DNA of 64,000 nucleotides from Verrucomicrobiota bacterium (GTDB lineage Bacteria > Verrucomicrobiota > Verrucomicrobiia > Limisphaerales > DSYF01): contig JALOTZ010000010.1 in NCBI GenBank assembly GCA_025457615.1, positions 1-64,000 on the forward strand, in the 5' to 3' direction. Shown here piece after piece: positions 25,705 through 36,112 of this stretch (positions are counted from its first letter, which is position 1; every line of letters starts with the position of its first letter). The notes under the pieces were generated by a model. It was not told the origin of the DNA and did not search any database. It saw only the letters and a list, made by a program, of their open reading frames with translations. Made by a program: the position numbers and the translations under genes.

Positions 25705-27858
25705 TCAGGGCATTCCGTCGCTGGTTCGGATCACGCGGTAGAACTTGCGCAGTCCAGCCACGCTGTCCGTGCACAGCATGGAGGAATGGGTGGCCAGGAA
25801 CACCCCCCCGAAGTCGTTGGTGAAGGGGAGGTCGAGATCCAGCGTGGATTGAACCTGGTAGTGGAAGCCACGCAACGTGTCGAAGCGCAGCCGACATTGC
25901 GCCGAGTCCAGGGCCGTCAAGGAGAGCAGGACGGGCTGATGGGTGATCGAGCCGTCGAAATACGTTTGCGCCAAGGCCCACGCACCCTGGCCGCAGAGGG
26001 CCCCGGTGCGGCGGCCCACCAAGTCATCCATCGGCGGATGAATCCCGCCCCAGATACGGGAAAGCCCGGCCTGATCCGCGGCATCGTAGTAGGTCGCCCA
26101 TTGCAACTGGACGGTCTGGCTGGGGCCCTTTTCAAAGCTGAGTGAGGTGTTGGAGACAGCCGTATGGGTGCCCATCCCACCGGGAAAGAAGGGCGAACCG
26201 GTGATGGCCGTGAGCACTTCCGCCGCGGACCGGCTGAAGGTGCTGTGGCCGGAGATGTAGCCGGGGAAGGCGGGCGTGACAAAGTTCTTCTTCTGATAGG
26301 GCAACCAACTGTCCGCGTGAATCCACCGAACGCCGCTGTACTGAGTGGCCGGATAGGCGGGCTGGCCGGGCCAGGTGTAAAGGGCGAGCTTGCCGGGCGT
26401 GAGGCCCGCGTGGCGTCCGGAGGCGACGGAAGCCGTGGTCACCAGTTCGATCAGGTTCGTGATCAGCGGGAGGCCATGGGTGTGATACGAGGGACTGAGC
26501 GGTTCACTGGATTGACCCAGCATGCCCAGGTGGCGAACCGCGCTCAGGGGTCGCCAGCCGTCATAATACCGTTTGAGGGACCATGCCGCGCACCCCGCGT
26601 CGTGGAGGGCCGCGTTCAGCGCGAAGTAGAGTTTGACGTCCCATTCCAGATCATCAACCACCGGGCCGGTGCCGCCGATTTGTCTGACGAAGTTCGTGTG
26701 ATCGCTCACGCTGTTGGCGACGACGTTCCAATGGCCGGGCGGCGTTTCGGAACTCGGCCCATCGGCCCAGAATTCCGCCAGCACCCGCGCGAAGTCACCG
26801 CGCTTGACCACGTTGGGCGCATAAGGCAAGCCGGTGGCGGGATTGCTTGGGTGACCGGTGCCGTCGTTCGCTCCCAGCGTGTTGTTGCCCAGCGCGCCCG
26901 GGGAGATGTCCAGCGTGACGCCGTCGGCAGGCGTAAGCTCGCTGCTGCGCCGAATCACCTCGACCACGTTGCTGACGAAGACCAGGTGACTGGCGGTGCC
27001 CCAGAGCGGCGGCGGCCCTTCCAAGTCGATCCACGGCAAGGCCGCGTCGTCGCGGGCGAGCGCAAAAGGCCGCACACCGAGCCACTGGGCCCCGAGATAG
27101 TTCTGGATCGGGCCGGAAGCGGGAAACCCATTTTGATCCACCGCGTCCACGATGTAGAGGCGTTGCCAACGATTGATGTCCACCACATTGTCGCCGTAGG
27201 TGATGTTCGTGGTGATGCTGGGCCGATCGGTGGCCAGCGGCGGGTTGACGTAGGCGTACCCCCCCTCGCCTGCGGGATAGTCCGGATACGGCGCGGCTGG
27301 GGTGCCGTTGGTCTGGCGCGCCCCGTCGTTGATGAACCAGGCCGAGACCGCCGCATAAACCAAGTTGCCCACACCCGCCGGCGTTGCCGTGTCGGTGGAG
27401 ACGTTGTTGGTGTCGTATCCCAAGGCGCTCATCTGCGCCGCGAAAGTCACCAGGGTGTTGCTGGCCGTCTTCGAGTAGTAATAGCGCTCCCGGAGGATGC
27501 GATAGGCGGCATAGCTGATGGCCTCACGACGCGCGGCCGCCACGTCCACCGCCGTGTGCTTGCCGCGATAGACGTAACCCACCGCGCCGTTGGTCTCATA
27601 GGCCGCCCACGCGTCGTACATGCAGACCGCAAGACTGAACAGATTGCGGGCCTGGGCGGGGGGATGCGGGGTGTCGTGCCGAATGGCGTCCAGAATCTGC
27701 TCGTTCCAGATGCGGGCGATGCTGGGAACCGCATGAGCTGGCCAGGCCAGTCCGCACAGCCCGCTCAGAATGAGCAGCGGCAACCAGCCGGAGTGGCCGC
27801 CTGGCACGGCCCGCCTGGCGAAGTCCATACCACGCTTCTTGCCACCAGGTCGCATCAC
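25705..27858 (-). CDS. Secreted vanadium-dependent haloperoxidase / PAP2-type protein
   Basis: This 717-residue protein has a signal peptide ('GWLPLLILSGLCGLAWPAHA'). All three parts of the vanadate/phosphate site of the haloperoxidase-PAP2 superfamily are present: 'SLKRYYDGWRPLSAVRHL' (about 435), 'PGYISGHSTFSRSAAEVL' (about 537, with the SGH) and 'SRIWGGIHPPMDD' (about 601). Haloperoxidases oxidise halides with H2O2; acid phosphatases share the site, so the activity is not certain. The C-terminal 65 residues end 'LRKFYRVIRT', a module also found at the ends of three other secreted proteins here. The GTG start at 27858 has GAGG seven bases upstream. Confidence 0.8.
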   Translation of the reverse strand: MMRPGGKKRGMDFARRAVPGGHSGWLPLLILSGLCGLAWPAHAVPSIARIWNEQILDAIRHDTPHPPAQARNLFSLAVCMYDAWAAYETNGAVGYVYRGKHTAVDVAAARREAISYAAYRILRERYYYSKTASNTLVTFAAQMSALGYDTNNVSTDTATPAGVGNLVYAAVSAWFINDGARQTNGTPAAPYPDYPAGEGGYAYVNPPLATDRPSITTNITYGDNVVDINRWQRLYIVDAVDQNGFPASGPIQNYLGAQWLGVRPFALARDDAALPWIDLEGPPPLWGTASHLVFVSNVVEVIRRSSELTPADGVTLDISPGALGNNTLGANDGTGHPSNPATGLPYAPNVVKRGDFARVLAEFWADGPSSETPPGHWNVVANSVSDHTNFVRQIGGTGPVVDDLEWDVKLYFALNAALHDAGCAAWSLKRYYDGWRPLSAVRHLGMLGQSSEPLSPSYHTHGLPLITNLIELVTTASVASGRHAGLTPGKLALYTWPGQPAYPATQYSGVRWIHADSWLPYQKKNFVTPAFPGYISGHSTFSRSAAEVLTAITGSPFFPGGMGTHTAVSNTSLSFEKGPSQTVQLQWATYYDAADQAGLSRIWGGIHPPMDDLVGRRTGALCGQGAWALAQTYFDGSITHQPVLLSLTALDSAQCRLRFDTLRGFHYQVQSTLDLDLPFTNDFGGVFLATHSSMLCTDSVAGLRKFYRVIRTSDGMP

Positions 27859-27921
27859 GGTAGAGCCTCAATCGGGCGGGGCGGCCCCAGACCAGACTGG
27901 CCCGGAGCCGCCCGGAAACCG

Positions 27922-29829
27922 CTAATCACACACCAACCGGAAGAACCGTGCCGGATGACTGACGGGCAGCACCGCCGGGGAAGCTGCGCCGAGATCGAAC
28001 CACGGCCCCGTGGCGTCCACCGCGCCTTGAAGCCGGAACGTGTCGCCAGCCCAGGTCGCCACGACGCCATCGCTCGAACGATCCAGATCCAGGGGCACGG
28101 GCACACAGATGCTGGTGACCTGCAGTTCGCTGACGCCCCAATCGGCATCCTCGCTCGCGATGAACTCAAAGCCGCTGTAGTAATCCGGATGTGGCGTGCC
28201 AGGCGGTGTCTCGGCCAGCACCCGACATTCATCGCCGATGACGACTTCGGGCGGCAGACCGCTTCCGTCGTCCGGCAGGATGATCGCGCTGGCTGGCCGC
28301 TTGATGGTCCGGCAAGGCGTCGTGCCGCCCAGCTTGCCGATGCGTTCGGGCCAGCCCGACAGCGTGAAGAGGGTCTGCCCCAATTGGGCGGGCACCCCCG
28401 TGCGCTGCGTGACGAGGGCGCCACCCAGCCACACTTGCACGCGGACGGTGGGCGATTCGAGGTGGCTGAAGTCGGCTGAGCAGGCGACCCCGTCGGGGGT
28501 CGCGTTGAACTGCATCGCGTCCAGGAACGGTGGCGGGGGGTTGGTCAGGCCGCTGATCGGACCGAGGGTGCGGGTCAGCAATTCCTCTCCCGGCAGGGCA
28601 TTCGTCTCGAACTTTGTCAGGCGGAGATCAAAGGAATCCGCGCTGCCAAGGTCCACCTGCACACCGCCGCCCGTCGAGGTGACCGCGAACTCCATACTGT
28701 CATCGTCATACGCCTTCATGAGCGTCACATGCCCATCGCTCCAACGCCGGCGAGGCTTGCTCGTGCTCTGCGTGCTGACGGACGGTTCCTCGATGAGCAT
28801 CTGCGGCCAGCCGCTGACATAGAGGAAGGCTTCCGTAATCGGCGGCCCGGGCGGCAGGGCGGGCGGCACCATGATGACGCGCGCGGTCTTCGGCGGCTTC
28901 GGGCGCGGGCGATCCGGGCCATAAATGCAGCCGTCCCACCCCTTGTGCCGCAAGAGGGTCGGGGTGACCGGCACCACCGGTCCGTCAAACTCGACGGACG
29001 AACTGCCGTCCACCAGATTCACCTCGACGGTCACGTGGCAGTTGCTGACGCCGGGCTGGAACCCGATGTCGCAGACGCCAATGGCATCCACCTCGGCCGG
29101 GGTGAACGTGATGGGGTCCAGCAGGTCCCCGTTGGTGTTCACGGCGTAGGAGCGCATCGTCGAGCCGGGCTCATCGGCGAAGCGCTTGTTCTGCTTCACG
29201 CAATATCCCTTGGGCCCCTTGTTGCGGATGCTCACCAAGGGCGGGTCGTTGGGATGCAGCGGATCAGGCGGCAGAAACAGATCGAAGCCGGCCCCGACCG
29301 GAGCGGTGAAATCGAGCACCGTGGTGAACCGGATCGTCCGGGCCGGGCCGGGCACCAACCGCAGGCCGCTGGCGGAGGAGCCCGGGGCCGGGATCACGCT
29401 CATGGTCGGTGTCGTCGTGTCCGGGGATGCGCTCTGGGCACTGAAGGCAATGTCCGCCCCGCCGATCGTCTCGAAGGGAATCCCGATGCCGACCTGGAGG
29501 CAGTCCCAGCGCGACGAGGGTTGCTTCACCGTGACGGCGAACTCACACGTCGCGAGGTCGCCACACTCATTCGTCGCCGTGCAGGTCACCCACGTGACGC
29601 CCAGCGGGAACACACTGCCCGACGGTGGGGAGCAGACGAGGTTACCGGTGTGGTTGCTGGCCACCACACTGAAGTTGCCGACGGCCGCGTTGCTGCATGT
29701 CAGCAGCACCATCGACGGCAGACAGGTGATGGACGGCAGGTTGGTGCAGCCGCTCGCTTCAGGCTGGCTCAACAACGCCACGCTGGCGATGAGCGAAAAC
29801 AGGGTTGTTCTGGGCAGGGAGGTTTTCAT
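27922..29829 (-). CDS. Secreted HYR-domain surface protein
   Basis: The protein has 635 residues from ATG 29829, with a signal peptide (MKTSLPRTTLFSLIASVALL). Residues about 25-100 look like a HYR domain, an immunoglobulin-like fold: 'VVASNHTGNLVCSPPSGSVFPLGVTWVTCTATNECGDLATCEFAVTV'-type text with paired Cys. The rest is beta-rich with Pro-rich spacers and many Cys, without a recognised enzyme. It ends 'ARFFRLVCD', a variant of the C-terminal module described at 25705. The gene lies 63 bases upstream of the haloperoxidase-like gene, so the two may be one operon. Confidence 0.65.
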   Translation of the reverse strand: MKTSLPRTTLFSLIASVALLSQPEASGCTNLPSITCLPSMVLLTCSNAAVGNFSVVASNHTGNLVCSPPSGSVFPLGVTWVTCTATNECGDLATCEFAVTVKQPSSRWDCLQVGIGIPFETIGGADIAFSAQSASPDTTTPTMSVIPAPGSSASGLRLVPGPARTIRFTTVLDFTAPVGAGFDLFLPPDPLHPNDPPLVSIRNKGPKGYCVKQNKRFADEPGSTMRSYAVNTNGDLLDPITFTPAEVDAIGVCDIGFQPGVSNCHVTVEVNLVDGSSSVEFDGPVVPVTPTLLRHKGWDGCIYGPDRPRPKPPKTARVIMVPPALPPGPPITEAFLYVSGWPQMLIEEPSVSTQSTSKPRRRWSDGHVTLMKAYDDDSMEFAVTSTGGGVQVDLGSADSFDLRLTKFETNALPGEELLTRTLGPISGLTNPPPPFLDAMQFNATPDGVACSADFSHLESPTVRVQVWLGGALVTQRTGVPAQLGQTLFTLSGWPERIGKLGGTTPCRTIKRPASAIILPDDGSGLPPEVVIGDECRVLAETPPGTPHPDYYSGFEFIASEDADWGVSELQVTSICVPVPLDLDRSSDGVVATWAGDTFRLQGAVDATGPWFDLGAASPAVLPVSHPARFFRLVCD

Positions 29830-30262
29830 AGAGGTTTGGGGCAATGATTACGGTGGATAAGGCAATGGATCTTCCGTGACGTTGACGCCACCACCAGCTT
29901 GGCGGTCGAGAAACATGAAGTGAACCAGGTGACAACGCGGGAATCGCCATTCCCAGTAACCCGCGTTCCGAACGACCGTCCAACCCCACCTCCGCAAACC
30001 ACGGACGAGAGTTCCGGCTTGACGATCATATTCGACGAGTTGATGAACGAGATTATGAAGGTCACTTCTGCCTGTCAACTCCCGCGAACTTCCCCCCCAG
30101 CGATTCTCATTGGGGCCCGGAACGCGGCTCCATGGGCCGCAGCACCCCCGCCACGGGAGGCCGTTCTCAATCTTCCAGTGGCTTTGTTCCAGGCGAAGCT
30201 GCTGCGGGTCGCGTACCCGCGCTCCCGGCCAACCTGAGAAAGGCCCCCTGGTTTTGGCCGCG
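29830..30262. other. Intergenic region before ileS
   Basis: No gene is supported between the divergent HYR gene and ileS. The minus-strand ORF over 29848-30315 runs through a repeat, and no family is recognised. The part 30098-30245 is a repeat element, listed separately. The stretch 29850-30090 is lower in GC and unassigned. Confidence 0.5.
30098..30245. mobile_element. Hairpin element related to the 20986 MITE
   Basis: The left end CAGCGATTCTCATT (30098-30111) is followed by GGGGCCCGGAACGCGG, close to the 20986 element (CGGCCCGGAGCGCGG). The right end TGAGAAAGGCC (30235-30245) is an imperfect inverted match. The interior includes a palindromic GCGGGTCGCGTACCCGC. It has no ORF. Confidence 0.6.
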
Positions 30263-30291
30263 TTGACCCCTGCCCGGGCGCCTGTTAGGGT
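30263..30291 (+). promoter_or_regulatory. ileS promoter
   Basis: TTGACC (30263-30268) and TAGGGT (30286-30291) are 17 bases apart. Transcription would start near 30298, so the leader is about 7 bases to ATG 30305 or 16 to ATG 30314. No T-box leader is present. Confidence 0.6.
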
Positions 30292-30313
30292 CCCCGCCCG
30301 AGACATGGGCACC

Positions 30314-33217
30314 ATGGATTACAAGAACACGCTCAACCTGCCCCAAACCGACTTCCCCATGAAGGCGGACCTGGTCAGCCGGGAACCCGAGCGCCTCAAA
30401 CGCTGGGAAACCGACGATCTCTATGGCCGCATCCAGGCCGCCCGCGCGGGCCGGCCCCGGTTTGTTCTGCACGACGGCCCCCCGTTCGCCAACGGCGATG
30501 TCCACATCGGCACCGCGCTGAACAAGATTCTCAAGGACATCATCCTCAAGTCCCGCAACCTCCGGGGGTTCCAGGCGCCCTACATTCCCGGCTGGGACTG
30601 CCACGGCCTCCCAATCGAGTTCAAGGTGAGCCAGGAGCTGCGCAAGGCCGGTCGAACGGACGCCGACGCCGCCACGATTCGCAACGCTTGCGAAGCCTAC
30701 GCCCGGAAATACATCGACGTGCAGCGCGCCCAGTTCAAACGCCTGGGGGTGCTCGGTGATTGGGGCCATCCGTATCTGACGTTGAACAAGGAATACGAGG
30801 CGGAGGAACTGCGGCTCTTCGCCGAAATCGTGGAGCAGGGCTTTGTCTATCGCGGCAAAAAGCCGGTGTACTGGAGCATCCCGTGTCGCACCGCCCTGGC
30901 CGAGGCGGAGGTGGAATACCGCGAACACTTGAGCCAGAGCATCTTTGTCAAATTCCCGGTGAGCGGCCACCCGAACACGTTCGTGCTGATCTGGACGACC
31001 ACCCCCTGGACCTTGCCGGCCAACCTCGCCGTGGCTTACAACCCGGAATTCCAATACGTCAAAGTCGCGGTGGGCGATGAACACTACCTGGTGTTCCGAG
31101 GGCTGCTGGCCGCGGTGGCGGAAAAGTGTGCCTGGACCGGTTACCGTGAGGAACCGTTCCCGTCCGAACAGCTCGCCGGGCTGCACTACCAGCATCCGTT
31201 CTGCCACCGCACGGGCCGGCTGCAGGCGGCGGAGTTCGTCACCAGCGATACCGGCACCGGATTTGTCCACATCGCCCCCGGCCACGGCATGGATGACTAC
31301 AACCTCGGGCGAAAGCTGGGATTGCCGATCTACTCGCCGGTGGACGACGACGGCCGCTTCACACACACCCCCGACCTGCCCGTGGACCAGCAGATGCCCG
31401 CGGCGATGGTCGGCCAGAGCATCCTGGAGAAACACGGCAAGAGCGATGCGAACGAGGCGGTGCTGCACGAACTGCGCATCCGCAAAGCTCTGCTGCACCA
31501 GGAAAACTATCACCATAGCTATCCGCACTGCTGGCGCAGCAAGACCCCCGTCATCTTCCGCGCCATGGATCAATGGTTCATCCGCATTGATCACGTAGCC
31601 GCCGATGTCAGTCGGCGCCCATCTTCAGACCCAGCGGTTGAACGCGGACGGACGTCCGCCCCCACCTTCCGCCAACGCGCCCTGGCGGAGATCGACAAGG
31701 TCGCCTGGATCCCCGATTGGGGCGTGAACCGCATCCGGGGCGCGGTCGAGTCGCGTCCGGACTGGTGCATCTCGCGCCAGCGCGCCTGGGGCGTGCCGCT
31801 CCCGGCGTTTTACGATGCCATGGGAGAGGCGATCCTGGACGCTCGCATCGTGCGCAACGTGGCCGACCTGGTAGAGCAGCACGGTTCCAACGTCTGGTTC
31901 GAGAAGTCCGCAACCGAATTCTGGAAGCTGGTGCGCCCGAAAGATTGGAAGGGCCCCGAGGCCGCCACGCGCTCGAACGACACGCTGGATGTCTGGATTG
32001 ATTCGGGATCGTCTTCGCGCTCGGTCCTGATGCGCCGTCCGGAACTGTCGCACGCGGCTTCCGGGAATCCGCCATCCGCAATTCGCAATCCGCCCTCCGC
32101 ACTCAATTGGCAGGCGGACATGTATCTCGAAGGCAGTGACCAGCACCGCGGCTGGTTCCAATCCTCCCTGCTCCTGTCCCTGGCGGGCAACGGCGCGGCG
32201 CCGTTTCGCACCGTCCTGACGCACGGCTTCATGGTGGACGCCGATCGGGAGAAGATCTCCAAGAGCAAGCAGACCCAGGGCGCGTACGAGAAACCCCAGA
32301 CCGCCGAGGCGTATGTGAAAAAGTGGGGGGCGGACGTGGTGCGCTTGTGGGTGTCTTCCCAGGATTTCCGCAATGACATTGTGGTCAGCGAGGAACGGAT
32401 CCAGAAGGTCGGGGAAACCTACCGCGGCATCCGCAACGCCCTCCGGTATCAACTGTCCAACCTTTACGACTTCGACCCCGCGCGCCAGGCGGTGGCCGAG
32501 GACCAGCTCACGGGGCTGGATCGCTGGATCTTGTCCGGGTTCGGCCGGCTGGAACGCGAGGTGGCGGACGCTTACGAGCGCTGCGAGTTTCACGTCGTCT
32601 ATCAGCGGCTCAGCCAGTTCATCGCCGTGGAACTCTCGTCCGTGTATCACGACGTGATCAAGGACCGTCTCTATACCGACCCGGCCGACTCGATCCGGCG
32701 GCGGTCCACCCAGACCACGTTGCACCGGCTGGCGGTGCACCTGTGCCAGATGCTTTCCCCGCTCCTGGCCTTCACGGCGGATGAAGCGTGGGCATTCCTC
32801 CCCGGCAAACCCGCCCCGTCCGTCCATCTCTCGGAATGGGTTCCCCTCACGCTCGAACAGTCGCCCGAAGAGGCGGCCGAGTGGGCGCACCTGTTCCGCC
32901 TGCGCGAACTCGCCCTGCCAGAACTGGAGAAGGCGCGCCAATCCAAACAGATTGGCAAGGCCCTGGAAGCCCGGCTGTCCTTTGCCGGCCCGGCCAGTGA
33001 GCTGGCCGATGCCATGTTCGATCAGGCGGCGCTGCGCGAGTTGCTCAATGTGTCGCAACTGGAGGTCGCGGTCACCGAGCGCGAAGATCTCCTGATCACC
33101 GTGGGCAAGGCGTCCGGCGAGAAGTGCGAACGTTGCTGGCATTGGGAAACCGAGGTGGGCACGCACCCGCAGCACCCCACGCTCTGCGCGCGCTGCGTGG
33201 AAGCGGTTTCCCGCTGA
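30314..33217 (+). CDS. ileS: Isoleucine-tRNA ligase
   Basis: IleRS charges tRNA-Ile. The start 30314 ([20 protein letters not shown]) aligns with the E. coli N-terminus; ATG 30305 adds three residues. The 967 residues carry the HIGH motif '[11 protein letters not shown]' (about 64), the editing domain, 'KISKSKQT' (KMSKS, about 648) and a C-terminal zinc knuckle 'CERCWHWE...LCARC'. Two inserts interrupt conserved sequence. About 26 residues at 427-452, between 'MDQWFIRID' and '[16 protein letters not shown]', contain dispersed repeat 31594-31617. About 17 residues at 581-597, '[15 protein letters not shown]', are coded by a heptamer array. Both are in frame, so the gene looks functional. Confidence 0.95.
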   Translation: MDYKNTLNLPQTDFPMKADLVSREPERLKRWETDDLYGRIQAARAGRPRFVLHDGPPFANGDVHIGTALNKILKDIILKSRNLRGFQAPYIPGWDCHGLPIEFKVSQELRKAGRTDADAATIRNACEAYARKYIDVQRAQFKRLGVLGDWGHPYLTLNKEYEAEELRLFAEIVEQGFVYRGKKPVYWSIPCRTALAEAEVEYREHLSQSIFVKFPVSGHPNTFVLIWTTTPWTLPANLAVAYNPEFQYVKVAVGDEHYLVFRGLLAAVAEKCAWTGYREEPFPSEQLAGLHYQHPFCHRTGRLQAAEFVTSDTGTGFVHIAPGHGMDDYNLGRKLGLPIYSPVDDDGRFTHTPDLPVDQQMPAAMVGQSILEKHGKSDANEAVLHELRIRKALLHQENYHHSYPHCWRSKTPVIFRAMDQWFIRIDHVAADVSRRPSSDPAVERGRTSAPTFRQRALAEIDKVAWIPDWGVNRIRGAVESRPDWCISRQRAWGVPLPAFYDAMGEAILDARIVRNVADLVEQHGSNVWFEKSATEFWKLVRPKDWKGPEAATRSNDTLDVWIDSGSSSRSVLMRRPELSHAASGNPPSAIRNPPSALNWQADMYLEGSDQHRGWFQSSLLLSLAGNGAAPFRTVLTHGFMVDADREKISKSKQTQGAYEKPQTAEAYVKKWGADVVRLWVSSQDFRNDIVVSEERIQKVGETYRGIRNALRYQLSNLYDFDPARQAVAEDQLTGLDRWILSGFGRLEREVADAYERCEFHVVYQRLSQFIAVELSSVYHDVIKDRLYTDPADSIRRRSTQTTLHRLAVHLCQMLSPLLAFTADEAWAFLPGKPAPSVHLSEWVPLTLEQSPEEAAEWAHLFRLRELALPELEKARQSKQIGKALEARLSFAGPASELADAMFDQAALRELLNVSQLEVAVTEREDLLITVGKASGEKCERCWHWETEVGTHPQHPTLCARCVEAVSR
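31594..31617. repeat. Dispersed repeat CGTAGCCGCC..GTCAGTCGGCG, copy 2, inside ileS
   Basis: CGTAGCCGCC then GATGTCAGTCGGCG matches 15401-15425 apart from one substitution and one indel. It encodes 'VAADVSRRP' within an insert of IleRS that standard enzymes lack. GCGGACGGACGTCCGC (about 31643) follows and is palindromic. Confidence 0.65.
32068..32102. repeat. Five tandem heptamers inside ileS
   Basis: Five 7-base units with a TCCGCAA-like core (35 bases) encode '[12 protein letters not shown]'. Adjacent bases keep the frame. They match the arrays at 12260, 21757 and 49886 in unit length and number. Confidence 0.85.
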
Positions 33218-33487
33218 CCCCGCTTCCGGACCGCGAGTCCGCGAAGCCCAGGGGCCGCGCTGTTCAACTCGTCCCCGATACCTTCCTGAGCCGCCAGGTT
33301 GATCATCCGCCCAACCGCCGTCACCGGATGGAACTTCCGCATGGGCGACTGTTGGGCCTGATCGAGTTCCTTCCCGTCCTGGTCGGAAACCGCGTGCGAC
33401 GCAGGATGGAGGCCACACAACGCGACCTTCCTCTGTGACGTTGCCAAGGCATTCAAGCAACACCTTGACGCGAGTGATGCGCGGCAG
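33218..33487. other. Intergenic, possible relic
   Basis: GGACCGCGAGTCCGCGA at about 33230-33248 matches the 81-base core at 56376, so a decayed repeat is here. The rest (33260-33450) has a minus-strand open frame with no recognised family. No gene is supported. Confidence 0.5.
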
Positions 33488-33516
33488 TTGACGGTCGCCG
33501 GGGGAGAGTCGATAGT
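33488..33516 (+). promoter_or_regulatory. rpoD promoter
   Basis: TTGACG (33488-33493) and GATAGT (33511-33516) are 17 bases apart, giving a leader of about 40 bases to ATG 33563. This argues against the longer in-frame start at 33488. Confidence 0.55.
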
Positions 33517-33562
33517 CCCTCAGTCATCCGGAACCCAGTCACATTTCAGAAGTTGCTGTTTT

Positions 33563-35314
33563 ATGTCGCAGGCCAGAAAGGCAGCCGCCGGGACCGTCAG
33601 GCGTGGAAGCAATGGAGATCGTGTCCCAGCCCGATCGCCGCGTGAGAAGAAGGTGTTGCAGTTGCGCATTCGCCGGAAAGGCCACCTCTCCAGCGCTCCC
33701 GGGCCGGCCATGGCCGCAGACGTGCGCCCGCCGGTGCTGGACACCTTGGTGCAAATCGCCCGCCGGCAGGGCTATCTGACTCATGAGGACGTGCTGGATG
33801 CGCTGGTCCACGACGACAGCAGCACACCCCATCACTTCGAGGAGTTGCTCCGGCAGGTTCAGGAACTCGATATCCCGGTGCGCGACCAGGACTATTCCAC
33901 GGAGGATCACGAGGCGGACAGCCGACTGGAGGGGTTGGATGATCCCGTGCAGCTTTACCTGCGTCAGATGGCCCGCGTCCCTCTGCTCAGCCGTGACGAG
34001 GAAACGGCCCTCGCCCGCCGGATTGACGAAGCCGAATCGCAGGTGCGCTGTCTCTTTTGGAGTCTGGGGTTTGCCGCCAAGGAACACATCGCCCTGGCCG
34101 AAAAGCTGATTGCGGATCCTCCCCGCGAACGCTTTGACCGGGTGATCCGGGATGAACACCACGAGCCGGAGGCAAGATTGCGCCACTTGGAAGAGCTTCG
34201 TCGCTTGATCCCCCAGGCCCGCTCACTGGACCAAGCTCTGGACGAAGCGTTCACCAAGACCGGCATGCGGGACAAGCCCGGCCGGCACCCCGCGCTCCGG
34301 ACCCGCCTCGATCAGGAACTGCGGGCGCTGCTGCCCCGATTCGGCTTCAGCCAGCGCGTGATCGAGGAGATGAGTCTGATTGCCGACCACCTCAGGCAGA
34401 GTCTCGACCATGCCCTCGCCGCGTGCCAAGCTGGCGACCTCCCCACCGACCCACATCCCAACCACGCCTCCCCACCCCCTGCCCCATTGCTCGTGCGGGA
34501 TCTGCAACGGTTTGTCCGGATGCCGGCCCGCGAGTTCCAACAGATCCATCATCAACTTCATCAGCAACGGGCGGAAGTCCACCGGCTGCACAACCAGATG
34601 GTCGAAGCCAACCTGCGCCTGGTCATCTCCATCGCCAAGAAATACGTCCACCGCGGACTGTCCCTCCTGGACCTGGTCCAGGAAGGCAACCTTGGACTGA
34701 TGCGCGCGGTGCAGAAGTTCGATTACCGGCGCGGTTTCAAACTCTCGACCTACGCGGTCTGGTGGATCCGACAGTCCGTCACGCGGGCCATTGCGGAACA
34801 GGCCCGCGTCATCCGCATCCCCGTCCACCTGGTGGACACCATCAACCGGCTGGCGCGCGCCCAAAGCCGGTTGAGGCAGGAGCTGGGGCGGGAGGCCACC
34901 CCGGAGGAGCTGGCGGACGAACTCGAACTTGCGCCGCAGCGCATCCTCTACCTGTTGCGCGTCGCGCAACACCCCGTATCACTGAACGCACCCGTCGGCC
35001 CGGATGAAACGGCGAGCATCGAGGATTTCATCGCGGACACCGCACCCGACGAGACCGAAGACATGGTCAACGCCGCCACCCTCAAGGAGAGGCTCCGCGA
35101 GGTCCTGGCCGGCCTGAAGGATCGTGAACGCGAGGTGCTGGAACTGCGCTTTGGACTCCGGGACGATTGCCCTCGAACCCTCGAGGACGTGGGCCGCCGT
35201 TACCATGTCACCCGTGAACGCGTCCGCCAAATCGAGGCCAAAGCCCTGCGCAAGATGCGCCACCCCACCCGCATCCGGGAACTTGACGAACTGCTGGGCT
35301 CGGCCCGCGCCTGA
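33563..35314 (+). CDS. rpoD: RNA polymerase primary sigma factor, sigma-70 type
   Basis: The protein has 583 residues from ATG 33563; ATG 33710 is an alternative. Region 1.1 is present in shortened form ('[24 protein letters not shown]'), then region 1.2 '[28 protein letters not shown]'. Region 2 is '[31 protein letters not shown]' with '[25 protein letters not shown]', which melts and reads the -10 element. Region 4 ends '[27 protein letters not shown]', which reads the -35 box. A Pro/His-rich insert (about residues 295-315, '[18 protein letters not shown]') lies in the non-conserved region before 2. It would direct housekeeping transcription. Confidence 0.92.
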   Translation: MSQARKAAAGTVRRGSNGDRVPARSPREKKVLQLRIRRKGHLSSAPGPAMAADVRPPVLDTLVQIARRQGYLTHEDVLDALVHDDSSTPHHFEELLRQVQELDIPVRDQDYSTEDHEADSRLEGLDDPVQLYLRQMARVPLLSRDEETALARRIDEAESQVRCLFWSLGFAAKEHIALAEKLIADPPRERFDRVIRDEHHEPEARLRHLEELRRLIPQARSLDQALDEAFTKTGMRDKPGRHPALRTRLDQELRALLPRFGFSQRVIEEMSLIADHLRQSLDHALAACQAGDLPTDPHPNHASPPPAPLLVRDLQRFVRMPAREFQQIHHQLHQQRAEVHRLHNQMVEANLRLVISIAKKYVHRGLSLLDLVQEGNLGLMRAVQKFDYRRGFKLSTYAVWWIRQSVTRAIAEQARVIRIPVHLVDTINRLARAQSRLRQELGREATPEELADELELAPQRILYLLRVAQHPVSLNAPVGPDETASIEDFIADTAPDETEDMVNAATLKERLREVLAGLKDREREVLELRFGLRDDCPRTLEDVGRRYHVTRERVRQIEAKALRKMRHPTRIRELDELLGSARA

Positions 35315-35422
35315 CGATCCAACCCACCCGCAGGCCGCCCTTGCGGCTGGGATTGCGAAGCGTCGGTGGGGGCGTTGGATGTTGACAAACCCGTCGCGCC
35401 TCGATGCCATTCCGGCCGGGAC

Positions 35423-36106
35423 ATGAACCTCCGCGGCGCGAAGAAATCCAGCTCGACCCTCAATCGGCTCGCCTTTGAACAGGAGGCCTGCCAACGCGGG
35501 TGCCGTCGGGTGGCGGGCGTGGACGAGGCCGGACGCGGACCGCTTGCCGGTCCCGTGGTCGCCGCGGCGGTCGTCCTGCCGACCGGGTGGATCGAGTCGG
35601 CCTGGCCCGACGCGCTGGCGGGTTTGAACGACTCGAAGCAACTCACGGAAACCCAGCGCGAGCATTTCTTCGGACTGTTGACCACCGAGGTTCAGGTGCG
35701 TTGGGCGGTCGCCTGGGCCGATGCCGCCACCATCGATCGCGAGAACATCCTGCGGGCCACCCATCAGGCCATGCGCGCCGCCCTCGAACAACTGGAACCC
35801 CCACCCGACCACATCCTGGTGGACGGACGCGCCGTGCCGTCCCTGCGGTTCCCCCAAACCGCCTTGGTGAAGGGCGACGCGCGCAGCTACTCGATCGCCG
35901 CCGCGAGTGTGCTGGCGAAGGTCACCCGGGACCGGTTCATGCTCGAGTGCCACGCCCAATGGCCACAATACGGGTTCGCCGGACACAAAGGCTACGGCAC
36001 CCCGCAACATCTCGCCGCGATCGCCGAACATGGCCCCTGCCCCATCCATCGCCTGACGTTTGCACCGCTCAAGCCGCACGAACAAGACCTCTTCCCCACC
36101 CCGTAA
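35423..36106 (+). CDS. rnhB: Ribonuclease HII
   Basis: RNase HII removes ribonucleotides and RNA primers from DNA. The 227 residues start at ATG 35423. Catalytic acids: 'VAGVDEAGRGPLAGPVVAAAVVL' (Asp-Glu pair near residue 34), 'HILVDGRAVPSL' (Asp near 135) and 'ARSYSIAAASVLAKVTRDRFM' (Asp near 172). 'GFAGHKGYGTPQHL' is also typical. The yraN-like gene follows after 6 bases, a common pairing. Confidence 0.95.
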   Translation: MNLRGAKKSSSTLNRLAFEQEACQRGCRRVAGVDEAGRGPLAGPVVAAAVVLPTGWIESAWPDALAGLNDSKQLTETQREHFFGLLTTEVQVRWAVAWADAATIDRENILRATHQAMRAALEQLEPPPDHILVDGRAVPSLRFPQTALVKGDARSYSIAAASVLAKVTRDRFMLECHAQWPQYGFAGHKGYGTPQHLAAIAEHGPCPIHRLTFAPLKPHEQDLFPTP

Positions 36107-36112
36107 GGCCTC

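Noticed and set aside
26164-28479. A 771-codon plus-strand frame opposite the haloperoxidase gene
   Set aside because: High GC content keeps antisense frames open. The composition is His/Arg/Gly-rich with no family, while the minus strand codes a recognised enzyme.
30110-30313. Longer ileS start upstream
   Set aside because: It would include a repeat and the predicted promoter; the ATG at 30314 aligns with the family.
29848-30315. Minus-strand 155-codon frame between the HYR gene and ileS
   Set aside because: It runs through a MITE-like element and the ileS promoter, and no family is recognised.
33022-33456. Minus-strand frame after ileS
   Set aside because: It overlaps the end of ileS and a repeat remnant, and no family is recognised.
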